Source: Sindora glabra (taxonomy: Eukaryota; Streptophyta; Magnoliopsida; Fabales; Fabaceae). From it: a stretch of DNA of 64,000 nt. Below the pieces are notes generated by a model, which made no database searches, was not told the DNA's origin, and worked only from the letters and a program-made list of their open reading frames with translations. Position numbers and translations under genes: made by a program. The stretch is from NCBI GenBank assembly GCA_020226215.1, contig CM035227.1, positions 2,907,343-2,971,342 on the forward strand, read 5' to 3'. This document shows, piece after piece, positions 48,456 through 61,232 of the stretch; position 1 is the first letter of the stretch, and the number at the start of each line of letters is the position of its first letter.

Positions 48456-48458
<3 letters not shown>

Positions 48459-49997
48459 GGCACATGTATGTGCAAGGTTATGATACAAACGTCTTAAGGT
48501 CACCTTAACAAGGAGTGGATAAAAATAAGAGCACTCTTAAAAATGGATAGTGAGGCAGGGTTAATCCTTAAGTGTTATTAGCGAGAATCTTATATTAGTG
48601 ACATCATGAGACATAAACAATCAAGTCAAGTTGGATGAGGTTTTGGTAAGGTTAACTTAGGCAAAGTAAGACCAAGCAAAGTCAATAATGATGGTGGTAC
48701 CTGGTCATTATAAAAAGTGTAGTAATTTTGGTGGTATTACTTACAATTATAATTAATTTAATCTCATTATTTCTCAATAATTAAAAAAAGAAGCAAGATT
48801 ATCATTAATCAAATTTAACAAGAATAATTTTACATTTCTATCCTATAAAAGATATTAAAACTTTTAATTTATTTTGGGTAAGTGAATAAGCAACTTCATG
48901 AATTTTGCAAGAAGTAAAACTTTTTAAAACCTTATTTCTACCATTTTATCAAATAATAACTAATCAAAATAATTCAACTATTTTTCACTCCTCGAAAAAA
49001 TAGTGGAATCCTAGCATTTGCAATATGTTGTCAAAAGTGCTATATTAAAAATAACAATGTTCTTTTTACTCAAAAATTTCATTGCATTGCAATCAATAAA
49101 ATATGTATATGAAATTTAAATGAGATCTAGGAAGTTATTATTGTCCAATGTTTTAAAAATCATATAGGATATTAAATTAGAAATAAAAGTGTTCAAGATT
49201 TAATACTTCAATTAGGATTGAATTAAGATTATAATACAAATTAAAAATTGTAATATATAACAATTAAAAATAACTAAAATATTACAAAGTTAAACTTATG
49301 TATATAAAATATGAAAGTAGTTGAAACATTCTTAAATAATTTTACAAGTTCATGATTCAAATTATTAAAAAAAATAATATTGAATTCAATTTTCTTATTA
49401 TATAACTTTCATTTATAAAGATAAGGTAATTTTTAACTATTAGATATATTGAATTTTAAATATGTATATAATATCAGGAAAAAATAATGTTATTTTTGTA
49501 AATAGTAATTTTTTAAAATAAAAAATTAACTAATTGAACCATGTAAATCATAACTAGTTCATATGGCTTACCAATTTTAAAGGATAACCAAACTAATCAC
49601 ACAATTGATTCACAATTTTCCAATTGAGTAAGCTGTGTTCAATCTGATTTTTAAAATATTTCTATTTTCATAATAAATTTATGTGTATATATCGATTGAT
49701 CCTACTTTTTTTTAGAAAATAAAATCAAATCTATTTTTTAACCAAACTTAAACAAGAATAGTAATTTGATAATTTTTGTATTAACCTTAATTGACCTTGT
49801 TCATTCCTTTATTCATTCTAAATAAAAGGAAAATCATAATTTTAGAATAAGTGAATGAGTGAACAAGGTACACTAGAATGGACATAAAAATTATTAAATT
49901 GTTCTACATGTTTAAGTTAGATTGAAAAAAGTATATTTGATTTTTTCATCTAAAAAATTAGAGGATGTTAATCTCCACATTAAAGTGTGAAGGTTAG

Positions 49998-50042
<45 letters not shown>

Positions 50043-51319
50043 GCACACACACACACATAAATATGTATATATATATATAGACACACACACACACACACAC
50101 ACATACACACACACACACACACACACATATAAAATAGGCTTGTTAAATGAATGAATTGCTTCGAATTAAACTAAATAAGTACAAATCAATTTATAAAACT
50201 AGCAAAGAAAAAATAAATCATTTGGGACCGTCTTGATTCGGTCCATGAAAATTCATGGGCCCATCTATTTAAAGAACACTCATTTCTTAACTTTAGTTAC
50301 CTTACCAACTTAATATATTTTGTGCCAAGAATGGAATGGGAATGAAGTTGAAAGAAACTCAAACTTCAAGCTAATGATAATTATAATCATATTATAATAG
50401 TTAATACAATAATTTTAATTTTACACATAATGATCATCATAAATCATTATCCATAATAATTTGAAATTTAACTAGTTAACATAAACAAAACGTACAAATC
50501 TAATAAAATTGCTTTAAATTCTATTGCCAAAGTTATCATTTGGCAATGTCTTGAACTGGTTGCTTTTACATTCCATGATCTACATATCAAAAAGAAAAAT
50601 GCACTAGAATTTAGCATATTCCATAATCTATAAAATAAAATAAGATAGAAAGCAAGTGAGAAACATTTCAAAAGGTTATTAACACTTAGCATGAAAAAAG
50701 TACATTAGCCATTTTGCAGAGAATAGAAACTTCCTCTACCTTGTCATCTAAAATGCCACCATTCTAAATCTTAGGTTCAGTAAATGAACCATTAAAACAT
50801 AGACCTAAGCTCAATTTCAAACCCAAGCTCATCCAAGATATAATAATTTTCAAAGCTATCAAAGAAAATGGAAAATCTAAAAGACTTCCTAGCAAAAATA
50901 GAAAGTTGAATACATAAAAAAAATTAAAAATAAAAAACATATTTAAAACAAAATAATAAAAAATTAATGCAAAATTACAACATCAATTGAAGTAGCAAAA
51001 TTAACAAATTTCAAACATAAAAAATGTTTAGAATCAATAAAGAAATAAGTGACTAACTTTAACACTAAGAGAATAAAATAAAATAAAAAGAGAATTCTAT
51101 AAATTCAACATAAATGGCTAACCTCTATTTAGCCTAATCAATTTTTTCTTTTTGGTTTACATCAATTATTGCATTTGTATTTGAATTCTTAACTAAGTTA
51201 CTTTTATCTTTATTATAATCTTTCAAATTTATAATGGAAATTGTTAATGAATTCAAATGATTAAAATAAGAAAGGATAAAAAAAATTTTCTGAATTAAAA
51301 ATAGAAAAGATTACACTTA
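48456..51319. other. Intergenic DNA, probably including the 3' flank of the hAT relic
   Basis: AT-rich with a compound TA/CA microsatellite (annotated separately). The part at about 50220-50300 contains GATTCGGTCCATGAAAATTC, similar in style to hAT subterminal sequence. No gene; short - strand frames here are low complexity or unrecognised. Confidence 0.4.
50002..50130. repeat. Compound (TA)n/(CA)n microsatellite
   Basis: A (TA)14 tract is followed by CA repeats with one CG, a second short TA tract at about 50065-50079, then CA to 50127. Frames translated across it give only CV or IY repeats and are artefacts. Confidence 0.95.
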
Positions 51320-53411
51320 AAGTATTACCATTGGGGTGAAATTATAAAGCCGATTACAAGTGCAATTGAAAGCTTAATCTTTCTTAGGAAAAAGATAATT
51401 TTTGTACTTTTTTAGTATTTGCCCTCCAATATTGAATGTTAATTCGAATGCCACCATAATAATTGACATACTTAACAAGTCGTAACTCATGATGACTACA
51501 TTTGAAAATATATTTTTTAGTACCTTCTACCAATTCAAAACATCTAAATTCTTATAATGCATAAATTGAAACTTAGGCTTTTCCAACTGAGTATTCAATT
51601 GGCATTTTCCAGTTCTTGTAACAATTTAAGAATTAAAAGCCTTAAAATTCTATTAAAAAATTCATATAATTAATAGAAAAAATAATAAAGACATAATAAC
51701 TTATATAAATGTTTAAATTATTGGTACCAAATAACAATTGCAAGTTGAAAAACTTACATTAAGAAGTCTTTTCACTTTGTTTCTTATACTTGAACTTCCA
51801 AAAGATGGAATAGAAGAATCGATGGAAGATAAGGTTCCTTAGGAGCTTGGAAGTGGATCCTTTACATACTCTTCATAAAATTGAAAAAGCTTATTTTTTA
51901 CGATATTCATTTTCTCTTTAAAAATTGTAGGATCAATGGTATAATAACAAAATTCCAACAATAAAAGCTTCATGTGTGAATTAAAAAATAATTACCATAG
52001 TAAATAAAATATTATATTTACTATAATATTTATCAAATTTAGTTTTTTTGTTAATATTTATATATTTTATAATTTTATCTTCACTTTTAAATTTTCCAAC
52101 AAAGGCATTTTATTTTTCAAACTTGAGTGATATATAAGCTTGTTGTCGAATAACTTGAATTGGAAATCAAATTAGTCATCTCATAAAAAGATTTAAAAAA
52201 TTCATACACTTTTTCGCCCTTTGTTTACTCTACACTAGATGGACAATACTTGTAATTCTTACCAACAATAGCAAAGTAGGCAAATGTAGGCTTATAATTC
52301 AAAGCATTATCAAGCATTCAATAGTAGAATTCTATCTAATAAGCATATTTGAACACAATTTTATACTTGCATTAATTGATAAATTTTGCTTTACCCTTTA
52401 AAAGCTTTTCATTCTTACCTTTAAAACTTTCATATTTAATACCTTCTTTAATTTTAATAATAGTATTGGAGACCACCTTTAACCTATCTTGAATAATAAG
52501 ATATAAAATTTATGTAGAACATCAAAGATGAAAAAAATTCACCATCACAAAATAAGCTTTTTTACAAATAAAATTATTCTTTTAAGTATGATTATATGTT
52601 GTCATTTGTTAAAGCATTATCCAAAATTTAAGTGAAAATTTTCTTATCCATTCCTTATTCATACAAAAGTGTCATTATCATTGTAGATAATTCATACCTT
52701 ATATATGGAGATGGCATGCCACAAAATAGAATCTTACTACTTGATTGCTAATTAAGATCAATATAAGGGGTAATTAAGCAAATACAATCTTCTTGAGTGC
52801 AAAAAGTCCACAAGTTAAAAGTAAAAGACACTCTACTCAAAATTTTAGTCAGATCATTTTTTAACTATTCTTTTTCATTTAAATAAAGTTTTCATACATC
52901 ATATGCAATAGTAATTTTAGGAATCATGTTTACATCAAGGTTTAAATACTTTATCACATCTTTAATTCTATCATATTCAACTAAGGTAAAAAGGAGATTA
53001 TGTTTTATGATTATTAAAGCTAGTGTATTCCTAAAAATTATTTGATCTATTTTCCTATTTCTTGGTTTTCAAAGGTTATCTAACAATATTTCAGGTAGTT
53101 TTGTTTGCTTCGACTTTTCAAGTTTCTTACATATTGAAGTGTATAAGGAAAGGTTTAAGTACTATATTGACCACCACTTCCCATATATAAACCCTCACAA
53201 TCTTTACATTTAACCTATGGTCTATCACTAAGAGATATTCTTAACTTTTCATAAAAAAGCTAAACATTTGAAGTTTTTCCTTTTTTTTTTGCCCAGGTTC
53301 AATTTCAAGTTCAAGTTCATGTTCAAATGCAGAAATTCTTCCATAAATAATATTTTTAGGTTCATTATTATTTTGTTGTCCATCACCTTCACTAACATGT
53401 TCCTCTTCCAT
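51320..53411 (-). pseudogene. hAT transposase (BED finger, RICESLEEPER/Ac-like), decayed
   Basis: Read on the - strand across several frames, the order of a full hAT transposase is recognisable. A start-like MEEEHVSEGDGQ lies at 53411, and a BED finger begins KCKDCEGLYMG (53180-53213). Then come SRVSFTFNLWTF and ITPYIDLN near 52770-52850, MDKKIF and ILDNAL near 52605-52660, CDGEFF near 52545, and NYKYCPSS near 52230-52260. LEFCYYTIDPTIFKEKMN follows near 51890-51960, and the dimerisation region DVLNW, SYDLLSMSI and FNIGGQILKKYKNYLFP lies at about 51385-51560. Total length fits a protein of about 690 residues, but stops and shifts are frequent. The C-terminal ASESAF-type motif reads AFELTF. 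The element's terminal repeats are not resolved. Confidence 0.85.
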
Positions 53412-55880
53412 AATTTAAAATGCATAATATAAAGCCATTTTAAAACTACTACAAATTGCAAGCTTACACACAACATAAATGTTCATTTGTTACAAAATTA
53501 TATTGAGACTACTTTGTTGAAAGAATTAGGAAATAATCATACAAACACAATCAACCATTTAATTAACACCACTAACTTTTTAACAAGTAGACATTTAAAA
53601 TCCAATAACTATGTATTGCAAAAAAAAATGTTATGGATTAGGAAAATTACCATTTACTTCAAAACATGCAAGAACTAGAAGTCTTCAATTTTTATTTTTG
53701 AATTCTTCTTTAATTTTCAATCTTAAAGTTTCTAACTTTCTATTCCAAGAACAGTCAAAATATGAAAATGATGAAAACTAGAAAACCAAAATATTTATTA
53801 AAATGATACTTTCTTGTTATTATAAAAAAAAAAGTATAGCCAAATAAGATAAATGAAATAAAACCCATACTAGTTAGGAACTTAGCTTAAAAGTTTAACT
53901 TGAATAGCAATTAGCAAATGTAAAATTTAAAGTTTACTCTCATTTAAAACATCATTCTCATAATAGAAATAATAATGCAAATAAGTAAAACAAATTTATT
54001 ATCCTCTAAGGCAATTAAAAATAAAATATGAGTATTGAAATAAAACTCATGTTACTACAAATATCATTATGGTGATGATGAACGCAACATATTTCCCTAC
54101 TCAAAAATTTGAAAATTGATCTAAAATCCTAATTAACACGCACATAGCATTTAAAACTAAAGAACACTTCCTTAAACTTGTTATCCAAACAAGCAAAAGT
54201 AGCATTAAAGGAAGGCTTAAAATTTCTTCATATAAATATAGTTTTCATTTAAAATATATTTCATGAGAATTATAATTAAAAATAAGATTTAGATATATGC
54301 AATAAAAAACATTTGAAAATACTTAAAGTGAAATATTTTAAATTTTCCAAATAAAACATAATGTTGTTTTATAAATTGAAAATATCATAGCCATTGATTT
54401 TGACACATTTCTAGTTTCTTTATTTTTTGTGGAAAATAGATAAAGTAGATTTCAAGTTTAAGAAACAATAATCAAACTCAAATCATAGGCTACCTAACCA
54501 ATAACATTAACTTAGCTCAATACAATACATATAGCCACTAAAACTACTTAAAAAGATTAAATGTTCATAATGGAAGAAATATTTTATGGTTTTTGTAAGC
54601 AAATAAAAAAGAAACAAGCAATAACAACATACAACGAAAATGAATTGAAGCAATAAAATATGCACTTAATTTATCAACGAAAACAAGAATGAATTGAAAG
54701 AAGAAAAAAAGAACAATGGATCAAAGTAAAGTGTTATATTTAGGAAGAAATGAAACATTATTTGGAAGGAAAATAATTTAAAGGTTTAAGTAAAGTGTAC
54801 CTCTACAATAATAAATAACAAAGTTTACAAAGTTTAGCAAGTAGGATAAGAATATTAGCCAACCAAATCTTCTAGTTATAGTTTAAGATTTCGATGGAAT
54901 CACCAAATTATCATAACAACTTTAGGAGGTTCTGCTAACCCTAGCAAAGTTAGTGTGATAGAAGTAAACTTAAAACTAAAATGAGAAATTAGAATTGGAA
55001 ATAGGATTGCAAATTGCAATTGGAATATTGAAAATTCGATTTATGTTTTGGGAATATTCTTAAAAAAATGAGTTTTTTTTTTAAACTAAGGATGGATTAG
55101 ACAATTAGGGTGAGAAAATGAACAAAAAAAGTTTATTAAATATTAGGTTGGGTTAACTGATAGATATAATTTTTTAAAGAGATTGATTTGTAAACTGGTC
55201 CATATTCACATGGTATAAGTTCATCTGGATCATGCTCTGTACAAACTAATTCATTTTAACTTGTGATAAAAAAGGATAAAATTTATGAGTTTTAGTCTAC
55301 ACAAAATTGTGAGCTAAACTGAACCATTTTGGTTCATGAACTATGGTTTATTTTAAAGCCTCAATTAAAAATGATTATAGGTTGATTTTTTTATATGCAC
55401 TTGTTTATAATGTATTGCTACTAGCTCGAATCCTGCCCAACTTAAATTTTACTTTTATTAGCCCATCATCTAACCAGTAGCTTAAACCATTAAAAAATTT
55501 AAAGAATTATAATTTATAATTAATTTTTTTAAAATGATCAAATAGCTTTATGCATAAAAATATATTTTAAAACAATAATAAGATGTTTCAACATATATAA
55601 TCATTAATTATGTTATACAAAATATTTTTATTTAAAAATTATTAAGCTATATCTATTATATGTTTTAATACATTAGTAATATATATTTATTTAATTTGAA
55701 TTAAGTCAATTTGATAGTATTTTATATTAGCCCAAATTCAACTTGATTAATATTAAGGCATGGAAAAAGGTCGAATATTATTCCTACCTAATATTTGAAA
55801 TACAAACATTGTTTTTCTAACTTTGGTGTCAAGCTAAATTGGTCATCCAACCTATACTTTGGTTTAATGCATATAAATAT
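53412..55880. other. Probable 5' flank of the hAT relic, otherwise intergenic
   Basis: AT-rich with no coding frame above 63 codons. Between 55140 and 55440 there are words such as CTGGTCC, GAACCATTTTGGTTC and CTAGCTCGAATCCTG that resemble subterminal motifs of hAT elements, so the element's 5' end may lie near 55440. No exact terminus or duplication could be fixed. Confidence 0.35.
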
Positions 55881-55906
55881 ATACATACATACATACATAC
55901 ATACAT
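55881..55906. repeat. (ATAC)n microsatellite
   Basis: Six and a half ATAC units, then a short TA tract. Read directly. Confidence 0.9.
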
Positions 55907-56334
55907 CTATATATATATATTAATGTCACAATCTATTTAACATGACAAAATTATATGTTTGGCTAAAATAAGGTATGCTAAGTCCCAAGGCATTCCAAGT
56001 TCAGTAAAATGATCTTGGATTCAATTTTTGGAGGCACTTTTCTTGGGAATAATTTACTATTTATTACTTCAAGCTTCCCACACCAAATAAAGATAGTGTT
56101 TGATAATCAGTTCTTTCATCAATTTTTAGTTAATTTGGAATTCTTTAGTTGATTAATTGAGTTAAATAATTGTTTCAAGTGTTTAATAAATAATTTATTT
56201 GATCAATTGATTAGTTCCTAATCATTTAGTTAGAAAAAGTTAGGGAATTTATAATTTATAATTAGTTAATTCATAAAAGATAGATAATAAGATGAAATTA
56301 TTCCTAAATTGTATAATTATGTAAATGACAAAAA
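55907..56334. other. AT-rich intergenic DNA
   Basis: No gene. A GTGTTTGATAATCAGTTC word near 56095 is matched in inverted orientation by AAGTCGGTTATCAAACAA near 59900, possibly the ends of an AT-rich element that holds the LTR at 57393-59867. Confidence 0.4.
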
Positions 56335-56468
56335 GCCAATTTTAGTCCTCAAAATATTCAGTTTGTGTAACATTTTACTTAGACTTAAAACGTTAGGAAT
56401 CAAATTAATATAAGTTTTACTTTAGGGATGAAATGGATGCAAACTAAATATTTGGATCACTAAAACAA
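56335..56468. mobile_element. Small foldback element, about 134 bp
   Basis: Left TTTTAGTCCTCAAAATATTC with AGTTTGTGT pairs in inverted orientation with right ATGCAAACTAAATATTTGGA with TCACTAAAAC. The middle pairs through TAAGTTTTACTTTAGGG less well. A typical short AT-rich plant foldback repeat. Confidence 0.55.
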
Positions 56469-56945
56469 AGTTTTTAGTCTATATAAATTTATTACCTTGT
56501 TTAAAATTTAATTAGAAGGAGTTAAATCCTAAACCACGGGATATATAAGAAAAAACTCGATCAACATACCATTAACTATTTTATATATATGTACAAATTT
56601 AATATGTATTGAAATATAATATTTTTTGAAAATAATAAATAATTATTTAATTTTTTATTAATTAAAATTGCATCATAAAATTTACATTATAACATGAGAC
56701 CATGTTATATAATTAATTAATGAATTTAATTTTTTTTTCATTAAAAGTAAAGATCAATAAAATAACTTATATACATATGTAATACATAAATACACGATAG
56801 CTTTTTTAATTTGTTGTTTGATGAATTTTTAAAATGAAAAATTTAAAATGGCACTTAAGTAAAAAAGGATCATTCAACATATAAAATATTTTAGAAGGAT
56901 TTAATTTTGATTAAGTTACATTATTTTTGAAAAAATGTAATAATG

Positions 56946-56986
<41 letters not shown>

Positions 56987-57392
56987 GAAAATATTGTAAA
57001 CATTATAATATATATAAATGTTATGTCAAAAGTTTAATATAAAATAATATAAAAAAGGAGAAAGATATCAAAATATATTTTTTTAAAAAATATTACAATT
57101 ATAATAAATTATTTTTTAAATAATAATTTAATAAATAATAAATTACAATAATATATATTTTAGAATAAATTTTAATTTAATAAAAAATATATAAAATTTA
57201 AAGTATTATTAAAATAGAAGAATATACTTAAATAAATTATAAAATATACTAAAGTCTTCATATATTATTTTATATATAAGTAATTAATTTTATTAAATAT
57301 TTTTATTTAAATAAATAATATTTTTAAGTGATTAATTCACTAAAATAATTAATTATGAATCAATAACTAATTTACTAATCTTAAATTTTATA
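56469..57392. other. AT-rich intergenic DNA
   Basis: Low complexity with a (TA)16 tract at 56951-56982. No gene. Confidence 0.6.
56951..56982. repeat. (TA)16 microsatellite
   Basis: Uninterrupted TA read directly. Confidence 0.95.
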
Positions 57393-58189
57393 TGATGAAT
57401 TTTGATGATGAGAAATAGATGATTGTAATAGCATTCTATATCTTATGCTAAAGTGATAAATGTTGATAGATATATTATATTATAATTGATGAATATACAT
57501 GATATGATAATTATGCTTGTTCTTATATATACATAATGATAAATGAATGTTATAGTAGAATTATATGTCTTTATACAAAAGTGTTATAAAATCTTCAATA
57601 AACATACTACATTATGGTTATAATAATAATGCTTGATTATATGCTAAAAATGTTATATTATATACAAGCATCCCTAATTGTATAATTGATCAAGATATAT
57701 GATATGATAATTATGCATGTTCTTATAGTAATTTATTTTATAAATGAATCATACATCAATATCTTAATATATTAGATTGGACTAACTATAAGGTTTACAA
57801 AGTTTATGAACTTGTATACAGAAAAGTCTAATAAGTAAAAATAGAAGTTAGCATTGAAGCAAAGGAATGAAAGATCATATTATGCTTATCTCAAAAATAA
57901 GGAAAAAATACAAGAAAAAAAATATGATTCAAGTATTGAAAGATGAGAAGATCAAAGTTTTAAAAGTTTGGAAGCATTAAGAAAAGTCAAGGAACTTCAT
58001 TAGCATAGTTTTTCACTTTAGGGTTAGACTTTAGTTTAAAATAAAGTTTTACATGATATAGAGCTCAAACATATTTTTATCATCTTAACTTGATCAAAAT
58101 GTTTTTAGAAGATAGCTCACAATCATATTTTTATAAGATAACCTATGGGAATGTGTCAAAAACTAAAGAGATATGAGTTTTTATCTTTT

Positions 58190-58740
58190 GAATATTGACC
58201 TTTGGGAATGTGTCAGAACTCTTTCATATATTGTCAATTTTTCCCCATATAAAAATAAACTTAAATAGCTTTTCATAGACGTATCATTTTCTTAAAATGA
58301 TCAATATATGAAAGAGTTTTGATCTTTTCAATTTGAGTCTAGTAATTAGTCTTTTGCATTTTAATCTTTTATGACATATGCTCATTGTTTTGAACATATC
58401 TCAAAAACTACAAGTGACATGAGCATGAAATTATTTTTATTAAAAATAAACTAAAAAAGCTTTCAATTGATAGGTTATTTGCTTAAAATGACTGAGATGT
58501 GAAAGAGTTATGAATTTTGTAAATCGAGTCTTGAAACTAGATTTTTTTACAAATTCATTATTTCTAACTTTTGCTCATTATTTTAATTATATCTCAAAAA
58601 TTACATTAGATATGAACGTGAAACTAGTCCTATTTGAAAGTAAACTCAAATAGCTTTTCAATGATAGATCATTTACTCAAAATAGACTTAAAATGAAGAA
58701 GTTATGACCTTTTAAAGTTAAGTTTGTAATTCTATCTATA
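58190..58740 (+). repeat. Tandem array inside the LTR, about three units of 192 bp
   Basis: GAAAGAGTT plus flanking text recurs at 58310, 58501 and (as GAAGAAGTT) 58695, steps of 191 and 194 bp. ATCTCAAAAACTACA at 58400 and ATCTCAAAAATTACA at 58591 repeat with the same 191-bp step. Units share AAATAGCTTTTCA and TCATTTTCTTAAAATGA. The first unit is incomplete. Confidence 0.75.
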
Positions 58741-58892
58741 CGAATCGATTTACTAATCGATTCCAAACAAGCAAAGATGAAAGTTTTTATCAAAATCAAT
58801 TTATCAATCTATTTCAACTATTTTGATACGCATATAACCGCTAGTTATCATTTTTAACTACCTCAAATAGTTATAATACTCCATGAGCTTCC

Positions 58893-58900
58893 TATATAAA
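58893..58900 (+). promoter_or_regulatory. Putative TATA box of the solo LTR
   Basis: TATATAAA in the context CTTCCTATATAAACTAAG, placed as expected for the U3/R junction of a long LTR. Confidence 0.5.
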
Positions 58901-60283
58901 CTAAGAAACATCAAATACACTTAAGAAAGAGCCCAAACTTCAACTGTAAACATCAATTTACATCTTTCTTCATTAAGTCATGATTTGAACTCTTATTTAT
59001 GAAAATTTTCTATTTTAGAGCTTCATTTGTTTCATTCATTTTGTAGGAGAGTTTATTTAAGTTGATATTCATCATATATCTTTTTCTATTTGTAAAAGGT
59101 AAAGTATCTTTTAAAAAATCTTGACAGGGTGAGGTATCTTTTATAAAAAGAGATTTTGTTCAAAGAAGAGTAAGGATTTGTAAAGAAGCTTCTTCAAGTG
59201 TTCGGTTTAAACTTGAAGGGATAATGAATTAGAACACAAGCTCATGAAGTTTGGAGAATGGATGTACACCTTGGAGTGTTGGGTTTTCAAACTTGGAACC
59301 ATTATAAATTCTTGTGTTTAATTTCTTAATCTTATTCTTTTATTTTTTTGCACATTGCTCTATTTTGTTGATTACATGCTTTATTTTTGTTATTGTTAAT
59401 TTTCGAATATATTGTTAGTCAATGTTTATGTTAATATTTAGATGATTGAATACTTAAAAAAGGTGCATATCCATGCATATTCTTCTTGATGATTTCTTTA
59501 TAATAATGAATAATTGTAAGAGAAATCTATCCATATATGCGTTTATTGAATCTTTATCTATGCATAGTTAAATAAGTTGTTTTGTACAAGTGCATTGAAT
59601 TGTTATATATTATGTGTAAACCTCTTCATTAGATTATTTTGGATATATTTCTTAACAAATTGCTTATGTATGGTTGAATAACTTAATTTACACTTATTCT
59701 TTGAATTATCTTATTTTAAGTGCAAACATCTGTATAAAGTTATCTTGGAATTATTTGAATTAAAATTATTTTCATGACTTTTCAAAATCAAAGGTATTTC
59801 AAAAATAGCAAAAACTTTAAAAACACCTAATTCACTCCTTCTTGGATATGGGTTGTCAAGGCCTACATAATTAAATTAATTAATTGCTAATATAATAAGT
59901 CGGTTATCAAACAAAACTAAAAATTAATCTTAGTAAAAAAGTATAGAAATCGCCTTATATGTAAATTAAAAAAAAGAAAAGAATAACCACCTCCTTTTTT
60001 TAATCATAGATGAAATATTATAATTATTTTATCTTTTAGGATGATGTTTGGTCTATGAAATTTTTTTCACATTTTTAAAAATATTTTTGAGGAATGTGAG
60101 ATTTTTATGTTTAGTTTAAATTTTTAAAAAATATTCCTAAAAATGGTTATATTCCTAATAATATTTTTAAGAATATTTTTAACTAATATTTTCTAAAATA
60201 TTATTATAGGGAGTTCAATATCCCATATTTTTCATGATATGAGAATATTTAATTAATATAAAAAGATTATTTTTCCTATTGCA

Positions 60284-60800
60284 TCATTCACCACAATTAA
60301 TTACCACTTACTAGTGCTTATTATTGATGACTATTGCCCATTATCACTTATCATCGATGATCACCATTAGTTATTATCTATTTTTAATGATTATTATTAG
60401 TCATCACCCATAATTGATAATTATCGGTCACCATTAACCATCATCAATGACTACTATCTATCATTATTTATCATTGATGACTACACTAAGTACTATCTAT
60501 TACTAATAACTATTATTATTCACTATTTATTATCGATAGTCATGATTTATCACCATTCACCACTCATTGTTGGTGATCAAAATTAGTTATCACTCATCAT
60601 TTGTAACATTGTTGATTACTATTCATTGACAGTGACCATCGCCAATCATTATTTATTATTAATTACTACCGTTAACTTTTTTTATTATTGGTAACTATCA
60701 GTAGTCACCATCTATCCTTAATGACCACTACCAGCTATCAATCATTCTTATTAACCATTGCTAGCTACCATCCATTATTGATCATTACATATCACTAGTA
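60284..60800. repeat. Decayed tandem array, period 30 bp, about 17 units
   Basis: Successive 30-base units share the form ATYGATGAYTAYYATTAR followed by TYATYAYYYATC. Eight consecutive units from about 60324 keep the 30-bp step with only one 1-base change, then spacing loosens and recovers towards the right end. Individual units differ at many positions, so this is an old minisatellite. It is almost purely made of ATC/ATT/ACT-like triplets. Confidence 0.75.
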
Positions 60801-61204
60801 ATTATTTAATTTTTAATGAGGTTATATTTTGTAATCAAATAATATTTTAAAAATATTTAAAATAATTAAAATATAATTTTATAATATTTTTAAGAATATT
60901 TGTAATTGAGCTAAATATGATAATGTTGTATTCTAATGAATTAAACTCCTAAAAGTCACATTTTCAAAATATTTTTTGTTGACTATCATTAGTTGCCATC
61001 CATAATTAATCACTACATACCACTAGTAACCATCCAATTTTTAATGAGGATATATTTTATAATCAAATAATATTTTTAAAATATTTAAAATAATTAAAAT
61101 ATAATTTTGTAATATTTTTAAAAATATTTCTAATTAAACTAAATATAAAAATGTTGTATTCTAATGAATTAAATTCCTAAGAGTCACATTCTCAAAAATA
61201 TTAG
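60751..61204. repeat. Direct duplication, offset 228 bp
   Basis: Copies at about 60751-60976 and 60979-61204 share CACTAGTAAYYATYYAATTT, TTTTTAATGAGG, ATAATCAAATAATATTTT and GTTGTATTCTAATGAATTAA with few mismatches. The second copy includes the right terminus of the element, so the 3' arm was duplicated in tandem. Confidence 0.85.
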
Positions 61205-61232
61205 AATTTCAAGAAATGCTTGATTTAACAAA

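Larger units (their letters stand above)
57393..59867 (+). mobile_element. Probable solo LTR of a large Copia-type element, about 2.5 kb
   Basis: The left end TGATGAATTTTGATGATGAG recalls the TTTTGATGATGACAAA start of large plant Copia LTRs (SIRE/Tork style). The right end AATTCACTCCTTCTTGG ... GGCCTACA recalls their common CCTATTCACCCCCTCTTGG ending. A TATA box (TATATAAA, 58893-58900) follows a region with TCGATTTACTAATCGATT, a motif frequent in such LTRs. The 5' part holds an internal tandem array. No primer site, polypurine tract or coding region adjoins it, so I infer a solo LTR. A 5-bp duplication is not evident, so boundaries may be off. Confidence 0.5.
60047..61232. mobile_element. Non-autonomous element, about 1.19 kb, with repeats inside
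   Basis: The left end ATGTTTGGTCTATGAAAT and right end TTTAACAAACCAAATTTTACC are imperfect inverted repeats related to the ends at 21508-21782 and 27424-28596. Left-arm words such as TTTTTATGTTTAGTTTAAATT also occur inverted in the right arm. Inside lie a 30-bp-period array and a 228-bp direct duplication, annotated separately. No transposase frame. Confidence 0.5.

Noticed and set aside
49912..50124. Minus-strand open frame of 70 codons with CV and IY repeats
   Set aside because: It is a translation of the CA/TA microsatellite, not a gene.
57393..59867. Full-length LTR retrotransposon at this place
   Set aside because: No second LTR, primer site, polypurine tract or polyprotein motif on either side, so only a solo LTR is proposed.
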